Of a stretch of DNA of 64,000 nucleotides, positions 28,739 to 38,900 are shown piece after piece. The translations under genes and the position numbers were made by a program. This DNA comes from Streptomyces sp. RB17. GTDB taxonomy: Bacteria > Actinomycetota > Actinomycetes > Streptomycetales > Streptomycetaceae. Numbering within the stretch: position 1 is the first letter of the stretch; every line of letters begins with the position of its first letter. The stretch lies in assembly GCF_009604455.1 (NCBI RefSeq), contig NZ_WEGL01000005.1, forward strand, positions 620,001 to 684,000, written 5' to 3'. The notes below the pieces were generated by a model. That model had not been told where the DNA came from and did no database searches. It was given only the letters and a program-made list of their open reading frames with translations.

Positions 28739-30202
28739 ATGAGCGGACCGCGCGAAACCCAGGAAGGCGTTCCTTACGACGTGGTCGTGCTGGGTGCGGG
28801 CCCGGTCGGGCAGAACGTCGCCGACCGCGCCCGTGCCGCCGGCCTCTCCGTAGCGGTCGTGGAACGGGAACTGGTCGGCGGCGAATGCTCGTACTGGGCG
28901 TGCGTGCCCAGTAAGGCGCTGCTGCGGCCGGTCATCGCGCTCGCCGACGCGCGGCGCGTGGACGGTGCCCGGCAGGCCGTCACCGGTCGGCTCGACACCG
29001 ATGGCGTCTTCGCCCGCCGCAACCGCTATGTCACCGACTGGGACGACACCGGACAGGCCCTGTTCCTCAAGTCCATCGGAGCCGACCTCTTCCGTGGCCA
29101 CGGCCGTCTCGACGGGCCCCGACGCGTCAGCGTCACCCGTGACGACGGCGCCCGGCAGACCCTCACGGCCCGGCACGCGGTGGCCATCGCCACCGGCAGC
29201 CGACCGGCGTTGCCCGACATCCCCGGCATCCAGGAGGCCCGTCCCTGGACGAACCGGCACGGCACCGACTCCAGCACCGTGCCCACCCGCCTCGCCATCA
29301 TCGGCGGCGGCGGAGTCGGCATCGAGATGGCTACTCTCTGGCAGGGCCTCGGCTCCCAGGTCACCCTGCTCGCCCGGCGCCGCCTGATCCCCCGCATGGA
29401 ACCCTTCGCCGGCGAACTGGTCGCCCAGGGATTGAGCGAGGCGGGCGCGGATGTGCGGATCGGCGTGCAGGTGACCGCCCTGCGCCGCCCGGACCCGGAG
29501 GGACCGGTCACCCTCACCCTCGACGACGGGGGCGAGCTGGAGGCCGACGAGGTCCTGTTCGCCACCGGCCGCACCCCCGCTACCGACGATATCGGCCTGG
29601 ACACGGTCGGCCTCACGCCCGGCTCGTGGCTTGATGTGGACACCACCTGCCTGGTGCAGGGGGTCGACGGCGACTGGCTGTACGCCCTCGGCGACGTCAA
29701 CCATCGTGCCCTGCTCACCCACCAGGGCAAATACCAAGCCCGGACCGCAGGCGACGCCATCGGCGCCCGCGCCGCCGGCCGCCCGCTGGACGACACGCCC
29801 TGGGGCGACCACGCCACCACCGCCGACCAGCACGCCGTACCCCAGGTCTTCTTCAGCGTCCCCGAGGCGGCCGCGGTGGGCCTGAGCGCCGAGCAGGCGG
29901 AGCGCGCCGGGTACCGCGTCAAGACCGTCGACCTCGACTTCAACGCCGCCCAGGGCGCCAACCTCCACGCCGACGGCTACCGGGGCCACGCCCGGCTGGT
30001 CGTCGACCTCGACCGGGAGGTCCTCCTCGGAGTGACCTTCGTCGGCCCCGGCGTCAGCGAGCTCCTGCACTCGGCAACCATCGCGGTCGCGGGTGAGGTC
30101 CCGCTCAAACGGCTCCGCCACGCGATCGCCCCCTTCCCCACCGTCAGCGAGATCTGGCTCTTCCTGCTCGCCGCCTACCGGCACGATCAGGAGACGCCGT
30201 AG
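28739..30202 (+). CDS. FAD-dependent pyridine nucleotide-disulfide oxidoreductase (mercuric reductase/Lpd-like)
   Basis: ATG 28739 behind GAGGAAGAAC gives 487 residues. VVVLGAGPVGQNVADRAR is the FAD dinucleotide motif; GGECSYWACVPSKALLRP contains the redox-active CX4C pair. A second Rossmann motif (LAIIGGGGVGIEMATLWQGLG) binds NADPH; FATGRTPA and the YALGDVN motif follow, then a dimerisation domain (VPQVFFSVPEAAAVGLS). The C-terminus lacks the metal-binding Cys pair of true mercuric reductase. Likely a soluble NAD(P)H disulfide or quinone reductase. Confidence 0.88.
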   Translation: MSGPRETQEGVPYDVVVLGAGPVGQNVADRARAAGLSVAVVERELVGGECSYWACVPSKALLRPVIALADARRVDGARQAVTGRLDTDGVFARRNRYVTDWDDTGQALFLKSIGADLFRGHGRLDGPRRVSVTRDDGARQTLTARHAVAIATGSRPALPDIPGIQEARPWTNRHGTDSSTVPTRLAIIGGGGVGIEMATLWQGLGSQVTLLARRRLIPRMEPFAGELVAQGLSEAGADVRIGVQVTALRRPDPEGPVTLTLDDGGELEADEVLFATGRTPATDDIGLDTVGLTPGSWLDVDTTCLVQGVDGDWLYALGDVNHRALLTHQGKYQARTAGDAIGARAAGRPLDDTPWGDHATTADQHAVPQVFFSVPEAAAVGLSAEQAERAGYRVKTVDLDFNAAQGANLHADGYRGHARLVVDLDREVLLGVTFVGPGVSELLHSATIAVAGEVPLKRLRHAIAPFPTVSEIWLFLLAAYRHDQETP

Positions 30203-30300
30203 ACCACAGCCACCTGGCGGCCCCGGTTTCGTTCCCTGACGCGGCCGCATGCACTGCACTGCCCCCACCCGGCGACCCGATCCGACGAAAGGACCCGTAA

Positions 30301-30420
30301 TGAAAGCAAGCGGAGTCTCCGCGCCCGGGGCGACGGAGGTCACCCTCCTCGACCTACCCGAACCTCCGCAGCGGCACCGGCCAGGTACTCACCGCGGTCG
30401 AGGCCGCCGGCGTGGGGCCT
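30301..30420 (+). pseudogene. N-terminal fragment of an MDR quinone oxidoreductase
   Basis: Behind GAAAGGACCCGTA, an ATG starts MKASGVSAPGATEVTLLDLP; after a one-base shift it continues LRSGTGQVLTAVEAAGVGP, the start of a zinc-type quinone oxidoreductase. The remainder is gone, replaced by the convergent hypothetical gene whose stop lies at 30420. Confidence 0.7.
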
Positions 30421-30959
30421 CAGCCCTCTTCGTCCTCCAGACCGGCCACGTCTCCAATGGCGGCGCGTAGGTCGTGCATGCCCTGCAGGATGTCGATGAG
30501 GGCCTCCTCCGCCCCGCCCAGAGCCCGTCGCGTTCCCTCGACATCACCGCGATCCGCATGCACCTGGGCGCTGAGCGCATACACCGCCGTCATGGCGGCG
30601 GCGAAGGAGGCTTCCCGACCCGGTGGGAGCTCCTCCGCGTCGGGTGCGACCTGCATCGCGGTGCGGTGGAGCCTGTTCGTCAAGACGTTGACCGAAAGGC
30701 CTGGGTCAGGCCCGATCTGCTCCGACCAGCCGAGCATCGTTTCGAGGACGTCCTCGATCTCCTCTTCCTCGGTCAAGCGCGTCGCGGCGGCGATTTCCAG
30801 CTCGGTCTTCGCCAGCAGACAACCCAGCAGATGCAGCCGGTGCTCTTCGTGCGGCCCTTCGGGTCGTGCCTCTGGGCCAGCGGCTGGCTCTACCCCGAGA
30901 GCGACCAACGCGGCATTGACCTGTTCAGCAGTTACCGGACGCTCGCTACTGATGCTCAC
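30420..30959 (-). CDS. Hypothetical acidic helical protein
   Basis: GTG 30959 behind GAAGGG gives 179 residues (SISSERPVTAEQVNAALVAL at the start). The protein is rich in Glu and Ala and predicted mostly helical, with TRLTEEEEIEDVLETMLGW and an acidic C-terminus ending LEDEEG. No signal, no membrane segment and no domain I recognise. Codon use is typical for the window. Confidence 0.55.
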   Translation of the reverse strand: MSISSERPVTAEQVNAALVALGVEPAAGPEARPEGPHEEHRLHLLGCLLAKTELEIAAATRLTEEEEIEDVLETMLGWSEQIGPDPGLSVNVLTNRLHRTAMQVAPDAEELPPGREASFAAAMTAVYALSAQVHADRGDVEGTRRALGGAEEALIDILQGMHDLRAAIGDVAGLEDEEG

Positions 30960-31619
30960 GCCCTTCAGTTTCAACCCGCGAAGGGGCAACCGCCGCCCGC
31001 ACACACCGACGGGATTCAAAATGGGTCATGTGTAAAGCCAGTCGCCAGCCTCCGCCACACCTGCAAGGTCGAACAATGATTTCGTCAAAGCGCCGCGAGC
31101 GTTGGCGCGCGCAGGAGTGATCCGTCCGGCGGGACAAGGCCCGCCGAGTGCGTCGAGGCCGCCATCGAGGACCTTGTCGCCGGGCCCTTGACGGGCGTGG
31201 CGGCCCGTCAGACGCCGCGCGATGTCGGCTCCGGCTCAAAGACAGGCGCCGCCGCGCGGCGGGGGAGCGGCAGCGGGGTCGCCAGCAGGAGCACGCCTCC
31301 CAGGTCGATGGCCATGGGCGGTCCGAGCAGGACATCCGGCGCGCCCCGGACAGCCGTCGGGAGTACAGTCGAGGCCTCTGGGACCGCGGGGTGCGGCCAG
31401 GCGCCGCGGTGTCCGCGGTGGCGATGGATACCGCGGACGCCGACGGCCAGGACCATTCTTCGAACGGGCCACAGCCAGGGCAGCGCCCGGTCCCGCGGCT
31501 CGCAAGCGATCTCGTCTCACCCGACCGGCCGCACGCCGCCGTCGTCCGAGGAGCACGGCAAAACGTGCATCACTCGTATGGTGGGCCTGGAGCGCAGCCG
31601 GTTCCCCGCCCAGAACTCC
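30960..31619. other. Gene-free stretch
   Basis: No recognisable coding sequence on either strand. It leads into a hydratase pseudogene and may include its lost 5' part. Confidence 0.4.
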
Positions 31620-32083
31620 AGGCATTCTTTGGAGAACCAGTTGCCTTCCGTCTCGGTGAGGACCTGCGCGGCCCCGAGGTGGACGGCCACACCGTGCGGG
31701 CGGCGGTCAGTGAAGTGCTCGTCGAACTGGAAGTGATCGACACGCCATACGGAGACTGGCGGTTACCGCTTCAGGGCAGCGTGGCGGACAACGCGGCAGC
31801 AGCCCGGTCCGTGCCGGGGCGGGAGATCCCGCTGCACCCCGATCTGGACCTCGCCTGCGAGGAGATCACCGTGCGCGTGGGCCGCGAGGCCGTGGCCCCC
31901 CTGCTCGGCCGTCGTGGGTAACACGCTCGACTCCGTGGTGTGGTTGGCCCGCCGGCCGAACACTACGGCGCCGGACTGCGCCGCGGCGACCTGGTCGTGG
32001 CAGGGGCTGTGCACGCCGGTCTCCCGCTGCGACCCGGCAGCTCGATCGCGGAGAGCTCGGCCCGCCTGCCGCCCGTCAGCGTC
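31620..32083 (+). pseudogene. 2-keto-4-pentenoate hydratase (MhpD-like) relic
   Basis: VAFRLGEDLRGPEVDG, VLVELEVIDTPYGDWRLPL and SVADNAAAARSV match the hydratase core. After a stop at about 31919 the next frame gives GNTLDSVVWLARR, and a further shift gives EHYGAGLRRGDLVVAGAVHA, the C-terminal strand region. The first third of the gene is absent. It would have worked in catechol meta-cleavage type catabolism. Confidence 0.7.
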
Positions 32084-32143
32084 CTGGCCGCCCACCGCAA
32101 GCTGCCGGCCGACTCCGAGCTCGCCCAGACCATCGCCGCCCTC

Positions 32144-32468
32144 GCCCGAGCTCAGCCGGAGGCGCCGACAGAACGTCGAACAGTACTTTCAGCGGCTTCG
32201 GCCCCAGACGTCGGCACAGCTGTCGTGGGGCGGCTGCTGAGGGAGTGCGCAGGTCGATACCCGACAGGCCGGCCACGAGCTTGTCCCAGACACGCCGGTG
32301 TCCCAGAGCCGGGAACAGTCCCAGGGCCAGGACGAAGTATATGCCGACCCGGGTGGGCAGCGTACGCACACGGGCCTGAACGGTCCTGGTCACTTCGAGC
32401 ACATCATCGACGAGCTCGAATGGCATGTACTCAGTCAGCCCACCGAGGTGACCAACCGCCCGCGGCAA
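32144..32468 (-). pseudogene. IS4-family transposase N-terminal fragment
   Basis: HLGGLTEYMPFELVDDVLE, GIYFVLALGLFPALGHRRVW and RQLCRRLGPKPLKVLFDVL match the separate N-terminal domain of actinobacterial IS4 transposases. The catalytic part is missing. Confidence 0.78.
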
Positions 32469-32639
32469 CGGTCGTAGTGCGCGTCATGGTGCAACTGGCT
32501 GCCTGGCTCGACCCGCCCTTGACTCCACGGCTGCGGCGCCAACTTCGTGGCATTGGTGCAACCGCATGCTCGGCTGACTCCACCACTGCCCTCGCCAACC
32601 ACGTCCACTGCAGCGAAGCAATCGCCTTTCCCGCCCAGC

Positions 32640-32800
32640 AGACACGCAACGCACGCAGGCCGCTTGCCAGTTCTTGCGCATCGGATGTCTCGATCCCCGG
32701 CATCGGCGTCAGGAATGCCGCAGTCCTCCTGACCAACGCAGGCGACGGCAGCTCGTTCCGGAGCGCCGCCCACCTTGCCCCCTATCCACATGTGGTGCGG
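32640..32800 (+). pseudogene. IS110-family transposase C-terminal fragment
   Basis: VSIPGIGVRNAAVLLTNAGD followed by SFRSAAHLAPYPHVV is the PGIG helix-hairpin region of the IS110 C-terminal domain. Nothing further downstream is recognisable. Confidence 0.65.
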
Positions 32801-33121
32801 TGCCGTGTACCGACGCTCCCTTTAGCTCTACCAGGCGCAGGACGGCGGCAGCATATGGACAGTCGGGGACAGACCGGTCAGGAGCCCGAGCACCGTCCCG
32901 GCGAGGTCACCCTCCCAGGTTCACGATCAACGCCACCGACACGGTCAAGACTCTGCCAAGTCGGATCGACCCGGCAGTCGAGGATTGCCTCGTGGCAGAC
33001 CCCTCAACAACCTTGCATTGAAAGGGAGTTGATGCCTCGGCATCTGGACTTCGGCCGCCGAGGAAGCGGAGGTTCGAGCTCCACGCGGCTGTGAAGAAGC
33101 CTTGTGGGAGCTGTGCTCGCC
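32801..33121. other. Gene-free stretch
   Basis: Sequence between the IS110 scrap and the toxin-2 leader. No feature seen. Confidence 0.4.
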
Positions 33122-33264
33122 GTGTCTAATGATCAAGCGCTCTGCCGGAATGGATCAGACCAATTCCAATTTTCCGCCGTGACGCGCGTACAAGCGGGGG
33201 AAACGCTTTGGCACATCTGACCACGTCGCCCTCAGCACTCCATGTACTGACGTGAGGGGGGCTC
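33122..33264 (+). promoter_or_regulatory. Leader region shared with toxin locus 1
   Basis: Starts with GTGTCTAATGATCAAGCGCT and ends with CTGACGTGAGGGGGGCTC directly before an ATG. The GAGGGGGG is the ribosome site of the small secreted-protein gene. The minus-strand stretch 8142-7985 is clearly homologous over the same ~145 bp. Exact -35/-10 elements cannot be assigned. Confidence 0.65.
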
Positions 33265-33632
33265 ATGCGGGTCAGAAACTTCGGTGTCGCCGCTGCCGCT
33301 CTGGCGACCTCGGCCGTTCTGTACCGTCGGGCAGCTTCGCCTCGTTCCACGGGAACGTCCACAGCCACGGCTACGAGGACGGGTCGGCCAGGGGCACGGA
33401 CGTCTTCTACCGGTACGTCTTCGCCTCGGGCGAGGGCGATGCATCGGGGCGGCCGGTGAAGAAAGGTGCGGCCTCGGCGAACAACTGCTCCGACGTGGAC
33501 GGCTACCGCGTCTACTACAAAACCGGTTACCTCGGGCACTCGCAGTCCATCCCGCACTACTACGGCTGCGGTTCCAGCACCAACCTCGACTCCACACTGA
33601 AGAACAACAATGCGTCTTCCCACTTCGCGTAA
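33265..33632 (+). pseudogene. Small secreted protein, frameshifted after the signal peptide
   Basis: The ATG at 33265 gives a signal peptide (MRVRNFGVAAAALATSAVL). A one-base loss at about 33321 puts the mature part in another frame: SGSFASFHGNVHSHGYEDGS, DVFYRYVFASGEGDASGRPV, YYKTGYLGHSQSIPHYYGCG and NLDSTLKNNNASSHFA. The GY..S and N.ASS patterns recall beta/gamma-crystallin or I36 inhibitor-like folds, but this is a weak guess. Its 3' end overlaps the next gene's start by about 20 bp. Confidence 0.6.
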
Positions 33633-34221
33633 GCGTGCACGGATGCGGCTCGCGGCCCTGGCCGCTTCCGGCACGGAGGCCGTCGTGCTGACTTCCAGTT
33701 CCTCGTCGTCTGCGTCCTCGTCGCCGAGCGCCACGCCCAGCGGACCGCCCGCGGCCGGGGTCGACACCTCGAAGTGGCCCAAGGCAGTCGTGGACACGGG
33801 GCCCCTCAAAGGGATGACGCTGCCACTGCAGCAGTACATGCAGACGTACCAGGACTCCGTCGTGATCGAGCATGCGGCCCGGAGCCTGGAGACGCAGTGC
33901 ATGGCCCGTTACGGGTTCACGGTCACGTTTCCGCCGGTAGGCGTGAACCCGCCGCCGAACGCGGACGACTCGAACATGCCGCGCCGGTACGGCATCAGCG
34001 ATCCCGCGACGTCCGCCAAGTACGGGTACGAGCTGCCGCCGGACCCCACGGAGCATCCGCAGCCCCCGAAGCCGTCTCCTGCGGGGATCGCCGTGCTGAC
34101 CGGGCGCAAGGCGCTGAACCCGCGGGCGGAGATGATCGGTCTGGCCACCGGACTGCTGGCCGGGCTGTATCCGGCCTGGCGACCCGCCCGCATCCAGCCT
34201 GTAGAAGCTCTCCGCCGCTGA
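33610..34221 (+). pseudogene. Lipoprotein-like gene fused in frame to an FtsX permease C-terminus
   Basis: Residues 1-160 resemble an exported Streptomyces protein (Ser-rich linker, then VVIEHAARSLETQCMARYGF and PPPNADDSNMPRRYGISDPA). From about residue 170 the protein becomes MIGLATGLLAGLYPAWRPAR, IQPVEALRR, the unmistakable C-terminus of a MacB/FtsX permease. In related operons an adaptor, an ATPase and the permease body lie between such genes; here they appear deleted. The fusion lacks an obvious lipobox and may still be expressed, but as a hybrid. Confidence 0.7.
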
Positions 34222-34252
34222 CCCGCGCCCTCCCCCCCACTCAAGGAAGCCG

Positions 34253-35791
34253 ATGCGCATCCATCGCCGCCCCACCACTGCCTTGATACTTTCGGCCGCC
34301 CTCTTGGCCGGCACCGCCGCCTGCGACGTGCACAAGGACACACCCGCATCGGATGAGGTGGCCGCCACCGCTCACGCGTTCCTGTCCGCGTGGCAGAGCG
34401 GTGACCTGGACAAAGCCGCCCGGCTGACCACGAACCCCGGCCAGGCCCGGACCGAGCTGGCTGCCTACCGGGACACGACCGGTGTCACCTCCCTTGCACT
34501 CACCCCCGAGAGCACCAGCGGTGACACCGTGCCCTTCAAGGCCACGGCCCGTCTGTCGTATCTCGGCAGCCACGCAACCTGGAAGTACACCTCCAAGCTG
34601 TCCGTGGTGAGGGACGACGCCACCGGCCACCCGCGCGTTTCCTGGCACAGTGACGTGATCAACCCCGCCGTGCCCGATGGCGGCGGCTACACCCTGCAAC
34701 CGTTCTCCGGTACAGACGCCGCCGTCACCACCGACCGCCGCGGCAGACGGCTGACCACCCACGACCACCCAGGCCTGAGGCAGATTCTGACGCAGCTTCA
34801 AAAGCGCTACGCCGACACAGGCCAAGGGGCCCTGGGCATACGGCTCTCCTCCGCGGGCGACGGCGGCGGCGGACGCATCATCGCCACCCTGAACGGGGGA
34901 AAGAGAGCGCAGGTCCCCACGCGGCTGGACGCAGCGGTGCAGCAGGCCGTGGACACGGCGGCCTTCAAGTATCCGGGTGCATCCGTGGTGGTCATCCGCC
35001 CCAGCACCGGCGACGTGCTGGCCGCCCGTACCACCGGCACGGACGCCGACCCCACACTGGAGGGCGTACAGGCACCGGGGCAGGTCTTCGAACTCGTCAC
35101 CACCGCGGCCCTCCTGGACCACAGCACCGTCACCCCCAGCACCCCGGTCGGTTGCCCCACAAGTGCCTCCTACGGCGGTCAGACCTTCACCAATGCCGAC
35201 AACTTCAGCGCCCAGGACGCCCGGTTCGCCGATGTGTTCACCCACGCCTGCGACACCGGTTACATCCGGCTTGCCGGCCATCTCACAGGCCAGGACCTCG
35301 CCTCTGAGGCACGCGACGTGTTCGGCCTGGGCCTTGACTGGCACACCGGTCTCACCACCGCCGACGGCGCCGTACCCGAACTGGACGGGGCCGACAAAGC
35401 CTCGGCTGCCATCGGCAGGGGCGAGGTCCGCCTCAACACGCTGAACCTCGCCTCCCTCACCGCCACCATCCAGAGCGGATCCTTCAGACAGCCCCTGTTC
35501 GTCGATCCGAAGATCAGCGGAAAGGCACCGGCCCGAACCCACCGCGCCCTGCCCAGCCGTGTCGCGGACGGGCTGCGGACGCTGATGCGTGCCTACGCCA
35601 GTGCCTCCGGGGTCGAGGGCGTCGCGTTCGGAGGAGTCGCCGACCAGTTCGCCGACAGTGACCAACCCATCATGGGCTGGTTCACCGCCTACAGCGGCGA
35701 CCTGGCCGTCGCTGTCACCGCTCCTGAGACGTCACACCAGCCGGAGACCGCCAAGGCCGTCGTCCGGGCGGTCCTCGACGCCACCGGCTGA
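34253..35791 (+). CDS. Penicillin-binding-protein-like lipoprotein lacking catalytic motifs
   Basis: The 512-aa protein starts with a lipoprotein signal (LLAGTAAC, Cys24). An NTF2/MecA_N-like domain covers about 30-150; a transpeptidase-like domain covers about 190-505. All three active-site motifs are replaced: the SXXK site reads QVFE (277-280, context APGQVFELVTTAALLD), the SXN site ACD (332-334), and the KTG site FGG (459-461). It is therefore a pseudoenzyme, perhaps binding peptidoglycan or stabilising a complex. It lies 120 bp upstream of toxin 2, and a relic of a paralogue lies near toxin 1. Confidence 0.8.
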   Translation: MRIHRRPTTALILSAALLAGTAACDVHKDTPASDEVAATAHAFLSAWQSGDLDKAARLTTNPGQARTELAAYRDTTGVTSLALTPESTSGDTVPFKATARLSYLGSHATWKYTSKLSVVRDDATGHPRVSWHSDVINPAVPDGGGYTLQPFSGTDAAVTTDRRGRRLTTHDHPGLRQILTQLQKRYADTGQGALGIRLSSAGDGGGGRIIATLNGGKRAQVPTRLDAAVQQAVDTAAFKYPGASVVVIRPSTGDVLAARTTGTDADPTLEGVQAPGQVFELVTTAALLDHSTVTPSTPVGCPTSASYGGQTFTNADNFSAQDARFADVFTHACDTGYIRLAGHLTGQDLASEARDVFGLGLDWHTGLTTADGAVPELDGADKASAAIGRGEVRLNTLNLASLTATIQSGSFRQPLFVDPKISGKAPARTHRALPSRVADGLRTLMRAYASASGVEGVAFGGVADQFADSDQPIMGWFTAYSGDLAVAVTAPETSHQPETAKAVVRAVLDATG

Positions 35792-35815
35792 TCCTCCCCG
35801 AAGAAAGCTTCCGCC

Positions 35816-35846
35816 CGGCCCTCGGAACCTCGCGTCGCGAGGGCCG
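35816..35846. terminator. Hairpin between the PBP-like gene and toxin 2
   Basis: CGGCCCTCG (35816-35824) pairs with CGAGGGCCG (35838-35846), a 9-bp stem with a 13-nt loop, 24 bp after the PBP-like stop. It suggests toxin 2 has its own promoter, though no T-run follows. Confidence 0.5.
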
Positions 35847-35910
35847 CAGGCGGGCCGAGTCGTGCCCAAAAGGGCGCGGGAACCTCATCGAGAAACGGGA
35901 AGAATCTCTC

Positions 35911-38900
35911 TTGAGACCCACAGCACGAACACGCGCGCGCTGGGCCGCCCTGGTGACCTGCGCAGCGCTGACCGGCACCCTCATACAATCCACCACAGCC
36001 CTCGCGGCTCCGCCCGCCGAGCCCGCCCAGGGCCACGGCAAACCGGCACCGTCCGGACGGGTCGCGGACCCGGACAAGAAGCTCGGCAAGGGCTGGCGGA
36101 CCAGCAAGGACCGCGCGGTGACAGCGGCCGCGGACAGCGACGGGCTGCGCATCCTCGTCGCCGACAGTTCCAAGGCGTACGCCTGGAAGACGGTCGCAAG
36201 CCTCAGCGAGCCGGGCATGCCCGCGGACTCGTGGATCGGCAACCAGTGCGTGATCGACCACGACCACGCCGCCGTCGTCTACGCGCCGCGTACCTTCACC
36301 AACAAGCCGGACCTGATGCAGGGAGGTGCGTTCGCGGCGATCGTGGACCTCGGCTCCGGCCAAGTGACGAAGCTGCCGTTCACAGCGTCGCTGGCGTACT
36401 TCGATCCGTCCTGCAACCCAGAGACTCACACGGCCGCGTTCACCGCCTTCCGGGACATGAACGACCCGGCTGCCACCCGGACCCGCGTCGTGACCGTGAA
36501 CACCGCCGGCAGGATACTGAGCAAGTCGGCCACCAAGGGCGAAGTCACCAGCGCCGTGCCCGTCAAGGACGGTGCGATCGGCGCCCTGGGCCGTCATCTG
36601 ATCCGCCTCGACCGCAAGGGCAGGGTCGAGAGCCTGCTCACGGCTGGTGGCGTACCGTTCGACATCCACCCGGTCACCGGTGGGAAAGTCGCCTTCGTCG
36701 AGCGCAACGGCAGCAAGCGCGCCCGTGCCCGGCTGTGGAGCGCGAAGGGCAAGGCCGCTGTCGTCGCAAGCGGCAAGCTCGGTGACCTCGACCTGGCACG
36801 GGGCGGCTCCTCCAACGTGTTCCTCGTGGGGCACCCGTCCGGCGCCGCGCACACGCGAGGCAGCGGCATCGCCCGGATCAACGCCCCGGTGGACACGGAC
36901 ATCTCCAGCCTGGGCCGGCTCGCCGTCAACCCGGTCCTGACCTCGGGGCTGCGCGCGGGCGTCGACCGGATCAAGAATGCCGGAGAGGGCTTCACAAAAA
37001 CCGAGCTCGCATCAGAGCACGCAACGCCCGTACCGGGCATGCAGAAAACCGCCCGCGCCATGACGGTGACCTCTACCGCCACGGGCACCGGCACCAGGCT
37101 CAGCCAGCAGGTCACCCCCACGCCGCACACGGCCGGCAACCAGCTGTCGCCTGCGCTCACCTCGGTCCACAAGGCGCTTGCCGCAGCCGGCGCCGGCTCG
37201 GGCAGGCACCCGCAGTCGGCTCGGACCGCCGCAGTGACGTCGATCGTGTCGCACGACCCTACGGACCCCGACCGCTGGTGCTCCGTCTCCCGCAACGACG
37301 TCAACGCGCAGGCGCTGCAACCGACGCCGAACCAGGTCGAGTGGGCCGTCGACATGGCCGTACGCGGTGATCTGCACGCCGGCTACCTCAAGCAGGGCGG
37401 CTACCGCAACCAGACCGGCCTCGGCACCATCGACCCGCAGGGCCTGTTCCCGCCGCCCACCCTGAACGGCGCCAAAGACGCGCGTATCCCGGCCAACGTC
37501 ATGCTCGGCATCATGGCCCAGGAGTCCAACCTGTGGCAGGCCGAATCCGGCGCCATCCCCGGTCAGATGGGCAGTCCCCTGGCGGCCGTGGACGGCTACT
37601 ACGGCCACCAGATCGACCCGGGCGACCCCGACTCCTACTGGAACATCAACTGGGACAAGTCCGACTGCGGCTACGGCGTCGGACAGGTCACCGACGGCAT
37701 GCGCCTGGCCGGGCACGAGAAGCCGGGTGAGACGAGCCTGTCGCCGAGCCTGCAAAAGGCCGTCGCCATCGACTACGCGACCAACATCGCCGCCTCGCTG
37801 AAGATCCTCGCCGACAAGTGGAACGAGGTCCACAAGGCCGGGCAGACGATCACCGTCAACAACGACGACCCGTCGTACGTGGAGAACTGGTTCACGGCCG
37901 TCTGGAACTACAACCTCGGCTTCAACCCGCCCTCCGACGCCTCGCAGCACGACGGGCACTGGGGGCTTGGCTGGTACAACAATCCGGCCAACCCCATCTA
38001 CAAGAAGAGCTGGGGCCACCCGTTCATGGACACGGACGTGGACGGCACCGAAGCCAACCACGACGCCGCGCACCCGCAGGACTGGCCGTACGAGGAGAAG
38101 GTGATGGGCTGGGCCGCCTGGTCCATCGACACCGGCTACTCCTACGCCACCAATGGCCGCCAGGACTGGCCCGGCGAGTCCGGCTTCTCCTCGGCCGGCT
38201 TCCGACCGGCCTGGTGGAACACCACAGCCGTGCGCAGCGAGGTCTCACCGCCGCTGAGCACCTTCTGCAACAGCGACAACAACTGTGACCCGAACACGCC
38301 GCCGAACTGCGGCACGCCTGAGTGCTACGCGCAGTTCTGGTTCAACAAGCCCAACGCGACGTGGAAGACCAACTGCGCCACCGAGTGCGGACACGAGCTG
38401 ATCAAGTACCAGACACTCGTCCCGGAACCGGGGCGTGGCTACCGGCTGAAGAACGGCACTCCGGTCTGCTCCGGAGCACCCGCCGGGTCCCAGGTGGTCG
38501 CATCCGTGCCCAACGGCACGGAGACGTGGAGCGACTGCGGGCAGGCCACTTCCTCGGGCAGCTTCGAGTTCACGTTCTACGCGGACACCATGGGCACGCA
38601 CTTCAATGCGAAGGCGGACCTGCATCAGATCGGCGGCGGGTACGGCGGTCACTTCTGGTACGCCCACGCGCGCGACGAGAACCATCTCGGCGGCGATGGC
38701 GGAAGCATGACCATCCTCGGTGACTGGAAGCTGAATTCGGCAATCTCCGGCGGCGGGGCCATGGTCTACGCACACATCCCGGACACGGGGGCGCAGGTCT
38801 CCAACGCCTCCTACAAGATCATCACACCGTTCGGCACGGTCACCAAGACCATCGACCAGGGCGCCCACGAGTCGAACCAGTGGGTGTCCCTGGGCGCCTA

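Noticed and set aside
28709..30343. 544-codon minus-strand frame
   Set aside because: Antisense shadow of the flavin disulfide oxidoreductase, whose motifs are unmistakable on the plus strand.
33265..33632. Lactococcin-972-type bacteriocin
   Set aside because: The neighbouring permease relic fits, but the mature sequence lacks the family's Trp-Tyr-rich GTW..YG pattern and is longer than usual.
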